This document shows, one piece after another, positions 27,101 to 42,288 of a stretch of 64,000 nucleotides of DNA. The stretch lies in the NCBI GenBank assembly GCA_017590115.1, contig JAGGNK010015447.1, positions 124,001 to 188,000 on the forward strand, read 5' to 3'. The DNA is from Montifringilla adamsi (taxonomy: Eukaryota > Chordata > Aves > Passeriformes > Passeridae). The notes under the pieces were generated by a model. That model did no database searches, was not told the DNA's origin, and worked only from the letters and a program-made list of their open reading frames with translations. A program made the translations under genes and the position numbers. The stretch's first letter is position 1. Each line of letters starts with the position of its first letter.

Positions 27101-30100
27101 TTACTGTAAATAATTGCTTCTGCTTCACTTGAGCTGTCTCTCCAGCAGGCAAGAAGAATTCTAGGCAGGCAGGTCAGCAAGAACCCTGATCCTGAAAGAG
27201 GACATGCAATTGTAAATCTAAATTTGGGCTCTAAGGCAAGTATATGTTTGAAACACACCCTGTTAAGCATTTTTGCCTCTCCTGCATGCCGAAAATAAAG
27301 CAAGAGGAAGCTCTGCTGCCAAAGCAGCTATGCAGAGCAGCCTGCACTGGGAATTCTCATCAGGGAAGGACAAATGTAGCAGGGAGCATTTCCAACCCTC
27401 TGCCACAGACACTTGAACTACCTGCTTAGCATTTCCTTTCCTTGTGTGGTTCTTTCAGGCTTTCTACAGGCTTAGAGCTGGGGCTGAAGATCCTGACTCC
27501 CTCCAAGAGATAAGGACCCCCTTATGGCAGGCTTTTGTTGCCCTCACATCTTTTACGTTACCCCATTTCCCACTAGTGCAGCTCTGCTGTGCAAACACCT
27601 TGGTGCTGATGTTTTCTGGTTTGGTCTTTGCTCAGGCTGCGTCGTGACATTTCTCCCAGCTCTACAGCTACCTCTGGCCTTCCTTTTGCACTCTCCTGCC
27701 ACTGTAGCTGCTGCCTATGATCCCTGCCAGGCTGCAGCTGCTTTCCTTTGGCTTTACCTGTATTGCTGCTCTCTGTCTTTATATCTTCTCCACTCTGAAC
27801 AGCAGATGCAAATGACCTTCTGTTTTCTCCATTTCATTATGAGTTTCTTGTTTAGTGTAACTGCTTCTAAAGCCTGGCTGCTGGACTGCAATCCACCCTC
27901 CTCTACACATGTCCTTCAGTAGATGCATTGGACATTCCCTATTTAGTCTTAGGGAAAAAGCTTTGCTGGATCCCAACTTACTCAGGTAAGGATCACTTTC
28001 CTGACCGCCTTGTTTTGACTATCACTCCCTGCACTGTTTATGCTGCTAACTTGCTTTGCTCTCACTCCTCTTCATTTTTGATACCCATAGCAAGACATCT
28101 GGTGCTCAAATCTGGCCTGTGAAGTGCTGAATGGCACAAATTCTGCTGCAGAGTGCTACAGGCTGTGTCAGAACAGGGCATGCCAGGCCTGTCAGACAGT
28201 GGGAAGGCACTGCTCCTCTCCTAATCAGCGCTTGTCAGAGCTTCCTCCAGAGCCAGCTCCCAGAAAGCCAACCATCCATCTCCTGCCATATAAAATGATC
28301 ATCTGCAAAGGTGACTTGGAATGGCAGGAAGATCTCAGCTGATCAGTGTTTACCCTGACCAAGCTCTGCAGTGCACATTGGTGCCTGGCCAGTGGAGTAG
28401 CTCCAATAAAGCACCCTCTATCCCTAGGTATGAAGTTATTCATTTCCTGATGGCAGCTCTTATATCCTCAGGGATTACTGCTTGTCCTGCTTTAAATAAA
28501 ATCCCATTTTGCACATGTGCACACACACACAGACACAAACACTCAATCCTTTGCCTAGTAACGAGAGGGGCAGTGCCTGTGCTCCGTCTTCCTCCCAGCA
28601 GAACTTCACACTCCATTCACAAAGTGTTTCCATGCCTTTATCATCGCACCCAGACAGCTTCCAGGAGCACTCAGCACTTCCTCAGCATGCTCTCCTTGTG
28701 CTGGAGCTCATGCTGCATCTTTCTGATGTGCCCCAAAGTGACACACTGGGATTATCCCACCGCCTGTGCAGGAGCAGCAGCACCTCATTCCACCAGGAAG
28801 TTCTTCAGGTGCTGACTTTGCAGCAAGGTCCAAGCTTTCTGTGGCTCTGTCTGTTCCAGGGGTTTATAGCAATTTGGGAGTGATGCCCTGCACTGGATTG
28901 CCTTTACCCTATCACATGGGGCCCTGACTGCTGCCAAATCTTGTCTCTGTGTGATGATTTCTCAATAATACTTGTGTCCTGAGAGGCAGGAGGACAAAAA
29001 GAAGAATCTAGTAGTTTATCTCTCTACGAACCACTAGAAATCCTTCACCGCTTTTGCTCTGGACATTTCCTTCATGGCTCTAAAGTTTTTGAGATATAAT
29101 TGGAAACACTGAAGAGTTCATAGATGTCACTGCTCTCTGAAAGCTTCAGCTTATCTGCATTCCATCTAATATACTGTTCTGAGGGTCTGGAATTATGGCT
29201 GGGGCTCCTTCTTCTTCAACACATCCAGTTCCATTGGAAACTGCCTTCAGCCACTGCCTTGGTACCTGGGAATCCCTCCACTGCATGTCTTAGTTTCTGC
29301 TGGAGCACACATGATCATGATTCCAGCATTACATTCTGTCAATTATAATAAAGACAATCATGAACCCAGCGTAAGATGTTGCCCTGACTCCTAAGAAACA
29401 CTGAACAGTTTTGAATTTGATACACCTAATTGAGCCTCACTTCTATTACTGCTGAAGACTGGTGACTTCAATCCTGTAAACCCTGGTTTGGCATTAGCGT
29501 AGATTCTCATTTTATGCAGCTACCTCTTGTTTTTCTTTCTTACTGCCACTGATGTATAGTCTGCTCCTTTCTCTGTAGGTCTCTTCACCTCTCTCCTTTA
29601 CATCTTTCCTTTTCAGGAATTTTCCCTCAGTAACACTGAGAATGCCAACAGACTGCCATGTTTTTGTAACCTGAATTTCAGGTCTGCAGTCAGCTTTTGA
29701 AACAGGCACCAGCCTGCTTAAGCAATAAGGCAACACTTTTTGGGAAGGTTAAATGAAGCCCATGAGGACTTCTCCCTCCACATGGCTTGCTCAGTGATGG
29801 ATGTGAGTGGATTCTCAGTGTCCTCTATCACAAGACCATGTGATAATGTGCCATATTTCATGGCAGCTCATCAAGAGATTGCAACTGTCCAATGGCCTTA
29901 AAATATCCTTGCTATAAACACTAAGTCCCCATTGCTGCAGTCTAAGGTTGCTGTCAATGAGTGTTCCCGGAGTTCTGTTGCAGGTGACCTTGCAGCCCAG
30001 CTAGGGCTAAACCCAGCTCTGATTTTATAGGGTAGCTGTGATTATGGCTATGGCAAGACTGGTAGATTAATTGAGCACTGGGAGTATCCTGTTATGCCTT

Positions 30101-30131
30101 GAGTTCCTAAGGCACACTTTGGTGTGTTTGT
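23581..30131. other. Intergenic, longest upstream stretch without transposons
   Basis: About 6.5 kb without a recognisable CR1. The part 27420-28880 is pyrimidine-rich on the + strand and gives chance frames of 124-164 codons. T29 at 24111 is listed separately. I see no gene, but a non-coding RNA cannot be excluded from sequence alone. Confidence 0.55.
24111..24139 (+). repeat. Homopolymer of 29 T
   Basis: The longest single-base run in the window. No AATAAA-bearing retrocopy is recognisable on the minus strand to its right, so I cannot call it the tail of a processed pseudogene. Confidence 0.9.
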
Positions 30132-30516
30132 TCAGCCTGGAGAAGAGAAGGCTTTGGGGTGACCTCATTGTGGCCTTCCAGTGCCTGAAGGGAGCCTCCA
30201 GAAAAGATGGAGAGAGACTCTTGACAACGGTCTGGAGTGACAGGACAAGGGAGAATGGCTTCACAGTGTCAGAGAGCAGGTTTAGATTGGATATTGGGAA
30301 GAAATTCTTCCCTGTGAGGGTGCTGAGGCGCTGGCACAGGTTGCCCAGAGCAGCTGTGGCTGCCCCAACCTGGAAGTGTCCAAGGCCAGGCTGGATGGGT
30401 CTGTGAGCAACCTGGGCTAGTGGAAGTTGTCCCTGCCCATGGCAGGGACACTGGAATGAGATGATCTTCAAGGTCCCTTCCAACCCAAACCATTCTATGA
30501 TTATGGGATTCTATCA
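30132..30516 (+). mobile_element. CR1 LINE 3'-end fragment
   Basis: Begins TTCAGCCTGGAGAAGAGAAG and ends CAACCCAAACCATTCTATGA plus ATTATGGGATTCTATCA. It is 5'-truncated about 140 bases further in than the copies at 8.2 and 14.7 kb. It is the last recognised transposon before the 20-kb clean interval around KCNA1. Confidence 0.94.
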
Positions 30517-33500
30517 CTCATCACCACTCAGCCTCAACTTCGGGCTTCCTAACAAAGCTTTTTGTTTCAAAAACACCACCGCTTTCTGATTCACTCCTGG
30601 TCAGCTCAATGCCATATGAGGTGAGGCTTTGTTTAAATATGTGTCAGAATATTTTTTATAGGGTAGAATCATCCTGCAAACAGGAGCAAACTCAGACTTC
30701 CCAAAACTGACTTCTTGATTGTGTATTACAAGGACCCACTGCAAGGACTGGTTCTGGGATTTTACAGGAACGTGCTTGCTCTGGTGGTGCTCTGTCCTCC
30801 TCAGGTGTTCCCTTCTCTGACAGTGGTGCTTTTTGTGGTGCTCACCCCTCATGACACGGGGCAATGTCACTTTCTGCTCTCTGCACTTGGTGGCCAGCAA
30901 CACTCTTGATAAATATATTCTTGCTGTGGTTCTTTTATAAAATCTTGTACTAAGTCATCCAATTATGGGAAGCCAAGAGTGGAGCCAAAAGTGGCTTCCA
31001 TTGAGAAAAAAGTCCTGTGTGTTAAAAACCTGAATATGTTCAGGGGTGGATTGGCACTTTGTTTCCATTTCTGATTATATAACTGCTTTTGAGGAGGACA
31101 GAAGAAAGCTCAACCCCAACCTAATACAGAACATTTTCTGTTCTTCCCTGCCCAGCCATTCTCCTATTGCCACACTTTGCACCTTTCCAACCCAGTGATG
31201 TGGGATGTAAAGGCAAGGCAGGGACTTCCTTTCTCTCCGGGCTGGTCCTAATGGCACAACTATCATATGAGTAAGGGCAGTTTCTGCTTCTTTCTTCATG
31301 GGAATAATTCCCAAGCTCTCCTCTTCCCTCTGTGTAGCAACAGGACTGGTTCCACTCCTTGTTTTTTTTTTATCCCAGAGGGCCCATATTTAAGGCTTTA
31401 AAAGGGAACAGGACAAAAAATGAAATTATATAACAAGAGGGAACCAAAGTAATTGTCATCTCCCATCAGCTATCAATATTCTTTGAAGCATGAGATTTGA
31501 TTATCCTGGTCACAAAAAATGCATAACAATACTGAAGGATATTAGCAAGGCTCATAAATCAGCGTTAAAAGATTAAAAGCTTTTAAAGGATTCTTTGTTG
31601 CCCTCAAGGAAGAAAACCCAACTGTCAACACCACAAGCTCACCTTTGGTTCAATCTGTTGACTCTTTCCATGTCATGAACCAGAACGACTGACAGACCCT
31701 CTGCACAGCAAACTGGGGCCAGAACATCTCACTTTACCCACTGCCTCCCAAGGCCATTAAATGAGGTGTGTGGTGACACCTGCACAACTCATTGGTGGCT
31801 TTAGGCAGCTCAAAATGGAGCTATAATGTTTCCAGATTGGTTTCCAGGTTTAGATAGATTGGGATTACAGTGCCTGTGAGGATTCATAGTGTTCAAGCAA
31901 CCAGGACATCCTTTGCCATTAGATTTCACAATGGTTTTCATCACACAAAATGTCTCTTTCAGGTGAAGAAATTTTGGGGGCCACTCAAGAAACTCATAGG
32001 AATGAGGCCATGCTCAGAAATCCACTATGCTTCTGCATCCATTGATTTCAATCAGGATTTTCCAGGTTCCCTGGTGACACTGTTTAAAGCCTGTTTCACT
32101 GTGTAAAGCCAATGCTCATTTTTTAATCCTGTTTCAGATTCACATTCATTCAATACAATTATTATTGTAATCCTCACAATACACAAGGACTTTTAATCAA
32201 CATCTCAACTCTTTCTTTCTAAAACAAAAAATAAAAAAAAAAAGAGGAAAATGCTCTTCTTTCTCATTACAACAGTACCACCAGACTTCCCACCAGAAAA
32301 AGCTGCAAAGTTTTTTTGCAATTTTTAGTTTCCCTTCAAAAAAATTTTGTTCCTGAAGAGAACTTCTTAGTGTGGCTCTTTGGGGGGATGACCAGTTCAG
32401 CTGCTGCTGGCCATTTTCTGTAATGCAAAAGGTAGGAAATAGCAACAGCCTGACTTTGAATCTGGCAGCAAGTTGGATTCTTCTTCCATTCCTCAACATT
32501 TAATTGAAGCTACTTAGCACTATAATGTGTAACATGCAACCTTCTTGCAAGCCCTAGTTACACTGCTCATTAGTCTGTGTACTTTAACAAGATTTTATTG
32601 ACCCTATGGCTAATAGCCCACTTAGAAAGATCCCTCCCTTCCAGCATGACTGCTTGTTAGTAATGGTAGTTAGATTGCAAAGAGAAATCCCACAGTTCAA
32701 AGCTATTCAAAATAAGGATGGGGGAGAGCAATATCCCAGTTTGTCCTTTAGCTGTAATGGAAAAACTAAGGCTGCTATCACCCCTCTTTTTTTATTTCTG
32801 TGCCTGGTGTGCACATAGCTCCCAATGAGGATTTGGGTTCTGCTGTGCTAAGGCAGCTCTCAGAAACCAGCAGCCTAAGGAGCTGTGACAGGCCAAGGAA
32901 GCACTTTTAAGTCCTGTTTTCCAGATGCAAAAGTAGAATGTATAGCCTTGTCTGCAATCCCACAGAAAGCCAAGGGCAGAGCAGCACAAAGAGCTCGGGC
33001 CTCTGCTTGTTAAAGCTGCATTTTCAGCCCACTCCTGAGCATCCATTGGGCTGGGAGAGGGGAACAAAGCACTGCACCAGAGGTGGGGGAGCGCTCACTC
33101 ATAGAGCTCCTTCTGCTCAGCAGCTCCAAGTGCACCGAATGCAGAGCTCCCAGAGTTCTCTGCAGCCAGCTGTGCCACCCAGGCATGGAATTCACTGCCA
33201 TAAGATGATGTTGACTCAAAGGCTGCCACTGAGTTTCTCGAGGGGTTGAAAAAGCTGCTTAGTTTAGGTGATGGGACAGCCTTTCTTTTTTTTTGGGAGG
33301 GTTTAGTTTTTACAGGGTCCAGGCCTGCAACTTCCAGGGCTGGGTGTTGATGCTGAGCTGCTGAACTTCAGACAGAATTGTGCTTTATTTTTCATGGAAG
33401 AAGACTCTTTTTATTTAGTTTTATTTATTTACCCAGGAGTTGCAGAAACAGATATTTCTCTTGCTCACAACTTCACCAGAAGTTTCTCACAAAACTTTTA

Positions 33501-34199
33501 GCAGATGTGATACTGGAAAAAAAGCCAAAACAAACCAAACAACAGCAAAACCCACCCTTGTACCAGGCTAGACAGGAAATCTGTTTCTTTGCATATATGT
33601 TTCCACAGGGCTGGTAAATGCAGCATGCTAACTAGCTGTGACTGCAGCACTGCCAGGGGTAGAGGACTTTAGAATGGTTTTTGCTCTAGTAAAAAAATTT
33701 AAAATAAACCACAACATCATCAAAAAACCTCACCCCAAACAACAAAACACGGGCATAAATAAGGTGAAGGGAAGAAGAGACAGAAACCACCAGGAAGGTC
33801 AGGTGGTTAAGTATTTTTGGACTGCCAAGGTGGTGATCTTAAGTGAAGATAATGTATTATGCAGTGGAAAGCTAATGAGACCAGGTCTGTTAAACACAGA
33901 CTTGGTGTTATTTAGCTCTGGAGTGCTTCAAATTACACAGGCACGGGTTGTATTTGATCACTGCTCCCGCCCTGACAAAGTGAGCAGCAGGCTTTTATAT
34001 AATGTAAGTGATCATATACTGTGGGGAACAATCCTATGCTGGCAGGGGAGGCCAGCTGATGACATAATGGGTCTTTTCCATCTCGAAGTTGTGTGATTCA
34101 TCAATTAAACGAATTCGGTGGGATAAAGCAGCATGAAAGGGCACTGTCCCTGCCTGACGATTAACCCTCCCAATTCCATCCACACCGCTCAGGATTTAG
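30517..34199. other. KCNA1 upstream flank, no gene recognised
   Basis: Transposon-free sequence leading into the CpG island. About 33830-34095 looks complex and non-repetitive and includes a 152-codon chance frame (33638-34096). It may hold regulatory sequence, but nothing in it proves this. Confidence 0.5.
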
Positions 34200-35123
34200 C
34201 CTCCACCAGTATGTCCAGGAGGCTCCGGTTGCGCAGCCCCGGTCGGTGCCGAGGCGGGCCGGGGGTCGGGGCCAGGGGGCTCCGGGCACTGGGGGCGCAG
34301 CCGCCGCCCTCCGGGGCCGCGGCCGGAGTCCGTGCGGGATGTGCGGCCCCGCTCCGCCGCAGGTGCTGCGGGGGGACCAAGCGCTGTCCCGCCGTCCCTC
34401 GCCGCGTCGGGAAGCGGCTGCTTGGCGCACCTGTCCGGGCTGCCCGTGCCTCCCCTGCCGGCTGCCCAGGATCCCGCTGGCTTCCGCAGCCCCATCCCAC
34501 AGCCCCATCCCGGGGCCGCCCGCATTGCGTCGGGGGCGCGGCGCGCAGCGTGCGGGGGCGGCCGGCCTGGGGGCAGCGCGCATCCCTCCCTCCTCCGCCA
34601 GCCCCGGCCCCCGGCTCCCCCGCCCTCCCGATCCCCGAGCTGCACCAAAGAGCTCTCAGGTTTCTGCTGATACTGCAGCGTCAAGAAATGGCTCGAGTTT
34701 GCTCCTCGCTCTTATGCATTCAGAAGCCCTCTCGCTCCCGCCACATGCGTCCAGCTCCTGCCTCCTCCTGCCTCCGCCGCTGCTGCTGCCGGGACGAGCC
34801 AAGACAGACTCCGGGGATGCGGCTGCAGGGCTGCGGCGCTCTGACATCTCCTGCGCCGCCGCTGCCCAGCGCCCGGCTTCTTTTCCAGCTGTCCTAAGGG
34901 AAGAGAGCTGGAGAGCCAGCAGCTATCTAGGACTCCTTGATTTATATTGACTCACTCAAGCCTTTTGGAAAAGGTACTTTGCACTCTTTTCCACGCACAC
35001 CCCCCACTCCCCACTGCGGTTCTCAGCAGAAACTAATTAAACCCACTCGCCCTTGGTGCAGCCTAAGACAGTGTATGAATATTTCAGTGTCTCGCAGGCA
35101 GCCCTGTAAAGCGATCGCTGCGT

Positions 35124-35130
35124 TATAAAG
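35124..35130 (+). promoter_or_regulatory. TATA-like box, candidate KCNA1 core promoter
   Basis: TATAAAG lies inside the CpG-rich region. A start site 25-30 bases downstream (about 35150-35158) would give a short exon 1 ending at the donor at 35280. The placement is coherent with the splice model, but no transcript data are available and CpG-island promoters often use dispersed starts. Confidence 0.4.
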
Positions 35131-35151
35131 AGGGGCGCAAGAGGAGGAGGA

Positions 35152-35279
35152 GGAGGAGGGTTAAGTTTGCCGCTGCGGTTTTTGTTTTGGTTTGGCTTTT
35201 TTTGGATGCTGCTGCAAGGCGACTTGACGCATTCCGGCACTGGCTCCTACTCCTAAGCGGCGTGTCTCACCCGGAGCAG
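35152..35279 (+). other. KCNA1: Candidate KCNA1 5' UTR exon 1 with splice donor
   Basis: The stretch ends in GGAGCAG followed by GTAAGG (donor GT at 35280-35281), a near-consensus splice donor. Mammalian KCNA1 has its whole CDS in the last exon, preceded by non-coding sequence, so a donor here is expected. The 5' end is inferred only from the TATA-like box and is uncertain. The exon contains one ATG, which opens a 16-codon uORF. Confidence 0.45.
35206..35256 (+). other. Upstream ORF of 16 codons in candidate 5' UTR exon 1
   Basis: The ATG at 35206 opens MLLQGDLTHSGTGSYS and stops at TAA 35254-35256, 24 bases before the candidate donor. Its Kozak context (TTTGGATGC) is weak to moderate. If exon 1 is used as proposed, this is its only ATG, and the second leader segment has none, so it would be the only uORF in the spliced leader. 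Whether it is translated is unknown. Confidence 0.4.
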
Positions 35280-37936
<2,657 letters not shown>

Positions 37937-38655
37937 ACAAACAAACAAACCCAAAACAAAATCCCCACTCACAGCTTGAAGACTTTAGTGACACAGTCAC
38001 ACTTTGTAGATGCTTTACTGATAGTCTTTGAATGCTTTATTTACCTCGTAAATGCATTGTTGCATTGCAAATCTCTGCTCTGCGATAAAGAAGCTTCCAG
38101 GATCCATGAAAGACAAAATTTTGTTTATTTTCAAAAAAACATTTTCCACCTGGCAAATGATAACCATTTGAACTAGTTTAGTTTTAAGCCGTTATGACGC
38201 TAGACCTAAACTTTTCCTCTCCTATCTCTTTTTTTTTTTTTCTTTTACATTTCTTTTTTTTTTTTTGGATAAAGTTATCTTAAACTAAACAAGACAGTTT
38301 TTAGAGCTATTAAGCATATGCATGGATTCCAGTAAAAATATTCTGCAAAACTACACAGTTGCAAGAAAGTGCATCAGATTATAACAGTAAAAAAAGATCA
38401 GCCAAAACCTGCAGCAAGCATTTGCCGTGGTGTTTATGAAGGAGTGCAAATTTTCCTTCCGCCCCCTCTGTGAAAGATTCCGTCCTTCCAACCTACAGAT
38501 CCACACAGCACCTTATTAAAAAACCTAATTAAGCCTGATCTCTTTTGCTGTCCGTAGAAGAAATATACTAAAAGGAGAATAACAAACAAAACGGAAGACA
38601 AAACATCTGCAATGCTGCTAAGTCCTCTCACATGCAGATGATAGAAACACCCTTT

Positions 38656-38676
38656 CCCCCGCCCCCCCCCGCCCCT
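38656..38676 (+). repeat. C-rich tract in KCNA1 3' UTR
   Basis: An uninterrupted C-rich run broken only by two G's. In the sense RNA this is a potential binding site for poly(C)-binding proteins. On the opposite DNA strand it is a G-rich run able to form a quadruplex. Confidence 0.7.
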
Positions 38677-39081
38677 CATTCAGAACTGGATACAAAACTT
38701 TAAGCCCCTCTGTTGCAAGATAGCACAATGGAGTTTAATATAAGCATGTTTGAATTTGATACTATTTATTTTATGATCGCATGTTTGAAACGTTACCTCA
38801 GACAATAGCAGATAAGCTTTCGTTTGATCTGAGTCTTCTAAAAATAGGTCCTTTCTCCTCTCTTTTTTCATTTCTTTTCTTTTTCTTTTTGATTTGCATT
38901 CACCAGAAGTGCACTCCTTAATTTATTAAATTGTTGACTAGTAATTTAAAGTACTGTATTTAAGTGCATATGTTAGTCAAATGGGAACAATAACTTTTGG
39001 AGATCAAAGCATGTTCAAATATTCAGCATTATGGCCTATTTGATTAAAGTGTAACTTGAATTAATTAGTGCATGAATTCAG

Positions 39082-39150
39082 TGATAATAATAATAATAAT
39101 GATGATGATAATAACAACAATAATGATAACAATAAAAGCAAAAAAAAAAA
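39082..39150 (+). repeat. AAT/GAT trinucleotide repeat with adjoining A-tract
   Basis: Imperfect ATA/ATG/ACA triplets run to about 39136 and then join an A-run (39140-39150). An AATAAA at 39131 next to genomic A's would be prone to internal oligo-dT priming in cDNA libraries. Confidence 0.85.
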
Positions 39151-40367
39151 TGTACTTGATAGGCTGAGGGCCTGAATGAACTGATTAGAGAAACCTGATT
39201 GTTTTCCTGCATTGCTCAGGGAAATGTGTTGGCTTTTGTCCAGGCTTTGTCGGAAAGGAACATATCCCATCCCTTAAAGGGAAAGCTATATGGAAAACTA
39301 ACAAATCAAGTTATATATAGCAACAGCTAAAAACCTAGTATCCTCTATAGATGAAAGGTGCAGATGCATGCTTTTTGGTGCATTCTCAGAATGTAAATGA
39401 AACTTATCTATTATATGCATCCGAATTGCAGCAGCTGGTTTCTTTTGCAGTCATCAGTTGAGACTTTTTCATATCCCCCCCAAAACTCACTGAAGAGACC
39501 CAGCAGACTGATTGAGAGAGTTGCGCAGTGCCTTTATGTTACACCCCCCAAAACTGCTGAAAGTGCCTCCAGGAACTGAGTGGATCAGAGACACTGAGGG
39601 AAAGGACAAGGAGTCAGTCAGTCCTGTGTGTGAGGAGTGTCCTGTGCTGTCTACTGGCACAGCATGTAAAGGTTTAGGGATAGAAAGATCAAGTGTGAGT
39701 GAGAGGCATGCAGAAGAGGCAGGCAGAGACCACCAGTGTCCATGGAATACCTTCCTTCCCCAGCTAGTCTGATTCTGCAGGGCTCTGCATTGGCTTCTGC
39801 CAAATAACTCCTAGCTGTGTACATGCGAGGCTTCAGGTTTCCCCAGGTTGTTCATATAGGCATCACTGCCATCACTGTATCTGCCCTTCCTTTCCCTGAG
39901 GTAGCCCTTTGGCAGCTTGTCCCTGCAGGGCAGGGCACAGGAGGAACGGGAGCCTGGGCATCGCCCAGTCAGGCAACCAGACTGGAGGACTGTGCTCTTC
40001 TTTCTCTAAGGTTGCCCAGCAGATAGATGGGAAAGGCTTTGCCGGGCCCTCCCATCCCTGTCTGCTCCATCCTCTTTTAGATCTTGGATCATATCACAGC
40101 CTTTGAGCCATGTTCTTCTTCCTGGTCCCTGATCTTCCTGGTGAGGGAAGCAATACTAGGAGAAGGTATCTTCTGCAACATGCCAGCCTTGACTGCTAGG
40201 CCCTAGAAGATAATGACCTTTGATCTGAACGAAGGTATAGGCACTAATCTCAATTTTTCAAATGGACAAAGTTGAAGATCTTCATTCTGCACTTAGCATG
40301 TGGCCAACTGCTGTTGAACACATCTCCTTCCACGCTGTACAGATCCTTTCCTCCCCTATCTTTCTGA

Positions 40368-40377
40368 TATATGTATA

Positions 40378-40424
<47 letters not shown>
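40368..40424 (+). repeat. TA dinucleotide microsatellite
   Basis: An almost pure (TA)n tract with a few TG interruptions in the presumed 3' UTR. It contains TGTATATA, the Pumilio-type octamer, at 40372 and 40384. A further copy lies outside the repeat at 40463. A short GTGTGTG/CACACAC inverted pair follows at about 40435-40449. Confidence 0.9.
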
Positions 40425-40427
<3 letters not shown>

Positions 40428-42209
40428 TGCTCCTGTGTGTGTCACACACGTATGCAGGTACATGTATATATAAAATAAAATCAAAGCACTTAGAATTAAA
40501 AACCAACTCTAACTCTGCAGTTACGCACAAGCTTGACCTGCCAGGTCTCCAGAAAGACTTGTCTTTATTTCTCACTGTGTGACTTCTGTGAATCTTAGTG
40601 ATGAGAAAGATCAAGAACTGAGGGAGTTCCAATTCCTGCAAGAAGTGCAAAGCATCAGATAAAACAGGGCATTACATCTTCTAGGTAGATATTTTAAAGC
40701 TCCTTTCCTGTCCCCTGTTCACACCCTTGCCCTTTGTACGCCTCTCTCCCCATTAAATTCCAATGGTCCTGATCTTCCCAACCCCTTGAATCATATGGTA
40801 TGACTTCTGATGTCAAAATGAACTTGAACGCTGCACTCAGCTTACAAAACCACCAACTGACTAAACTAAACAGCAATAATAAATTCAGTGCTATGGGACT
40901 GATGGTCAGAAGGATGCATTTGGGAGATGAGGCCTCACATGGGTACCTTCTGCCCCAGCTGGGTGTGCACACCTTAATTTAATGTGCATAGTGATGATCA
41001 TTCTGCTTATGCACAGAGAAAAGTACTGCATGCAGCGATTTTTGGTCAAGAGACTGGGATAGATCATAAGAACTCATGGTTTGGGGAGCCTGAATGTTGC
41101 TTTGTCCATTTATAGCTCACTGCAAAGGATCTCAACCCATATGGAGTACAGGAATTAACCTCATGTAGCATAGGCATGCGTTTTTGACAAGTTTGACACA
41201 AAAAAAAATAAACAACAAAAACAAGGTTCTTACTCCCTTTACACATGAGTGCTGAAATGTCTTTGTGGGCCTGAAGGTGCACTTAACAAACTGCCTGTTC
41301 TTATCAGCAAGCCTCCTTTTTTTTATTTCTTTATTTCTTTCTTTTCTTTTTATATATCTCTCTTTTTTTTTCTTTTGGCCTTTATGTTTCTTTTTGCCAC
41401 ACGTGGACTCTAAGGGTTTTTTATGTAACTGGAAGAGGACTGGAAATGAGCTAATGGCCGGTGTAGTGCTTCTCTGAAAGAGTCAAGAGAATTCCTTTGG
41501 TAGGGACCTCCTGGAAGTGATGCCCACATTATGCTGGATAGGGAACCCAGTGGATATTGCAGTCTTTAGTTTGGTGAGGGGAAGAAAGCTTTTCCAGCAG
41601 AAGGAGTCATTCCCCACACGCCCACCACCACCCACTGCTCTGTGCCTCTCTGTGCTTCTTAGCTGGTCCTGCGCAGCTTTTCCTTCATCCACTCAGGGAG
41701 AGGGGTGAGGGAATTTACCTGGCAAGGGCAAGGAAGCAGTGCACTGCAGTGCAGAGACAGGAATGGAGCAGAGAGTCAGTAGGCAGGAATCCCATAGACT
41801 GGTATCCCTGCCAGAATTCCCCATCTGGTTCTACCATACTTAGCTCTAGACCACTAGGGAGGGGCAGAGGAGCAAGGATGAGAGTGAAAATGAAGGACTC
41901 TGTACCCTGTTCCTTCACAGAACCCAGGGCTTGCTGCAACACTGCCGAGAGCTCGAACCCTCTGTGTGGCAGCTCCAGCACAGGCCATGAACTGTATTTA
42001 GTCACCTTCGTGAAGAAGTTGGTGTGCAGTTAGCCAGGCTGTGAGTTTACAGCATCCTAGCAAACCTGTGCAGATTCCCTGCATGGGGTGTCCTAAGCCT
42101 TATCTCCACCGGGAACTTCAGGAAAACTAATCCGAATTAATGAAAGGTGTGCATTTAAAGGAGATTTGTTGAACTGCTTTAAAGCCCAGCATGGACATTC
42201 TGTTGCAGT

Positions 42210-42288
42210 ATTAAAGCAACCTTAATCTGATTTGGAGTCATTCTTTTTGAAAGGGAAGTAACCTGAATTGAATTAAGGCTGCTTTAAT
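42210..42288. repeat. 17-bp inverted repeat with 45-base spacer
   Basis: ATTAAAGCAACCTTAAT at 42210-42226 and ATTAAGGCTGCTTTAAT at 42272-42288 are reverse complements except for one position. The related words TCCGAATTAA (about 42129) and TTAATTCCGA (about 42284) add a second, outer complementary pair. Confidence 0.85.

Noticed and set aside
27524..28883. ORFs of 124-164 codons, rich in Leu, Ser and Cys
   Set aside because: They follow the local pyrimidine bias, appear in different overlapping frames and resemble no membrane protein family.
33638..34096. 152-codon + strand ORF before the CpG island
   Set aside because: No recognisable protein similarity; begins in A-rich low-complexity sequence.
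34133..34950. Overlapping long ORFs (up to 254 codons) on both strands in GC-rich DNA
   Set aside because: They occupy several frames at once, are rich in Pro/Ala/Arg/Gly as expected of CpG-island sequence, match no protein family and lie in the presumed promoter.
39131..39136. AATAAA as the main KCNA1 poly(A) signal
   Set aside because: It lies in a trinucleotide repeat just before a genomic A-run, where apparent 3' ends are likely to be internal priming; kept only as an alternative.
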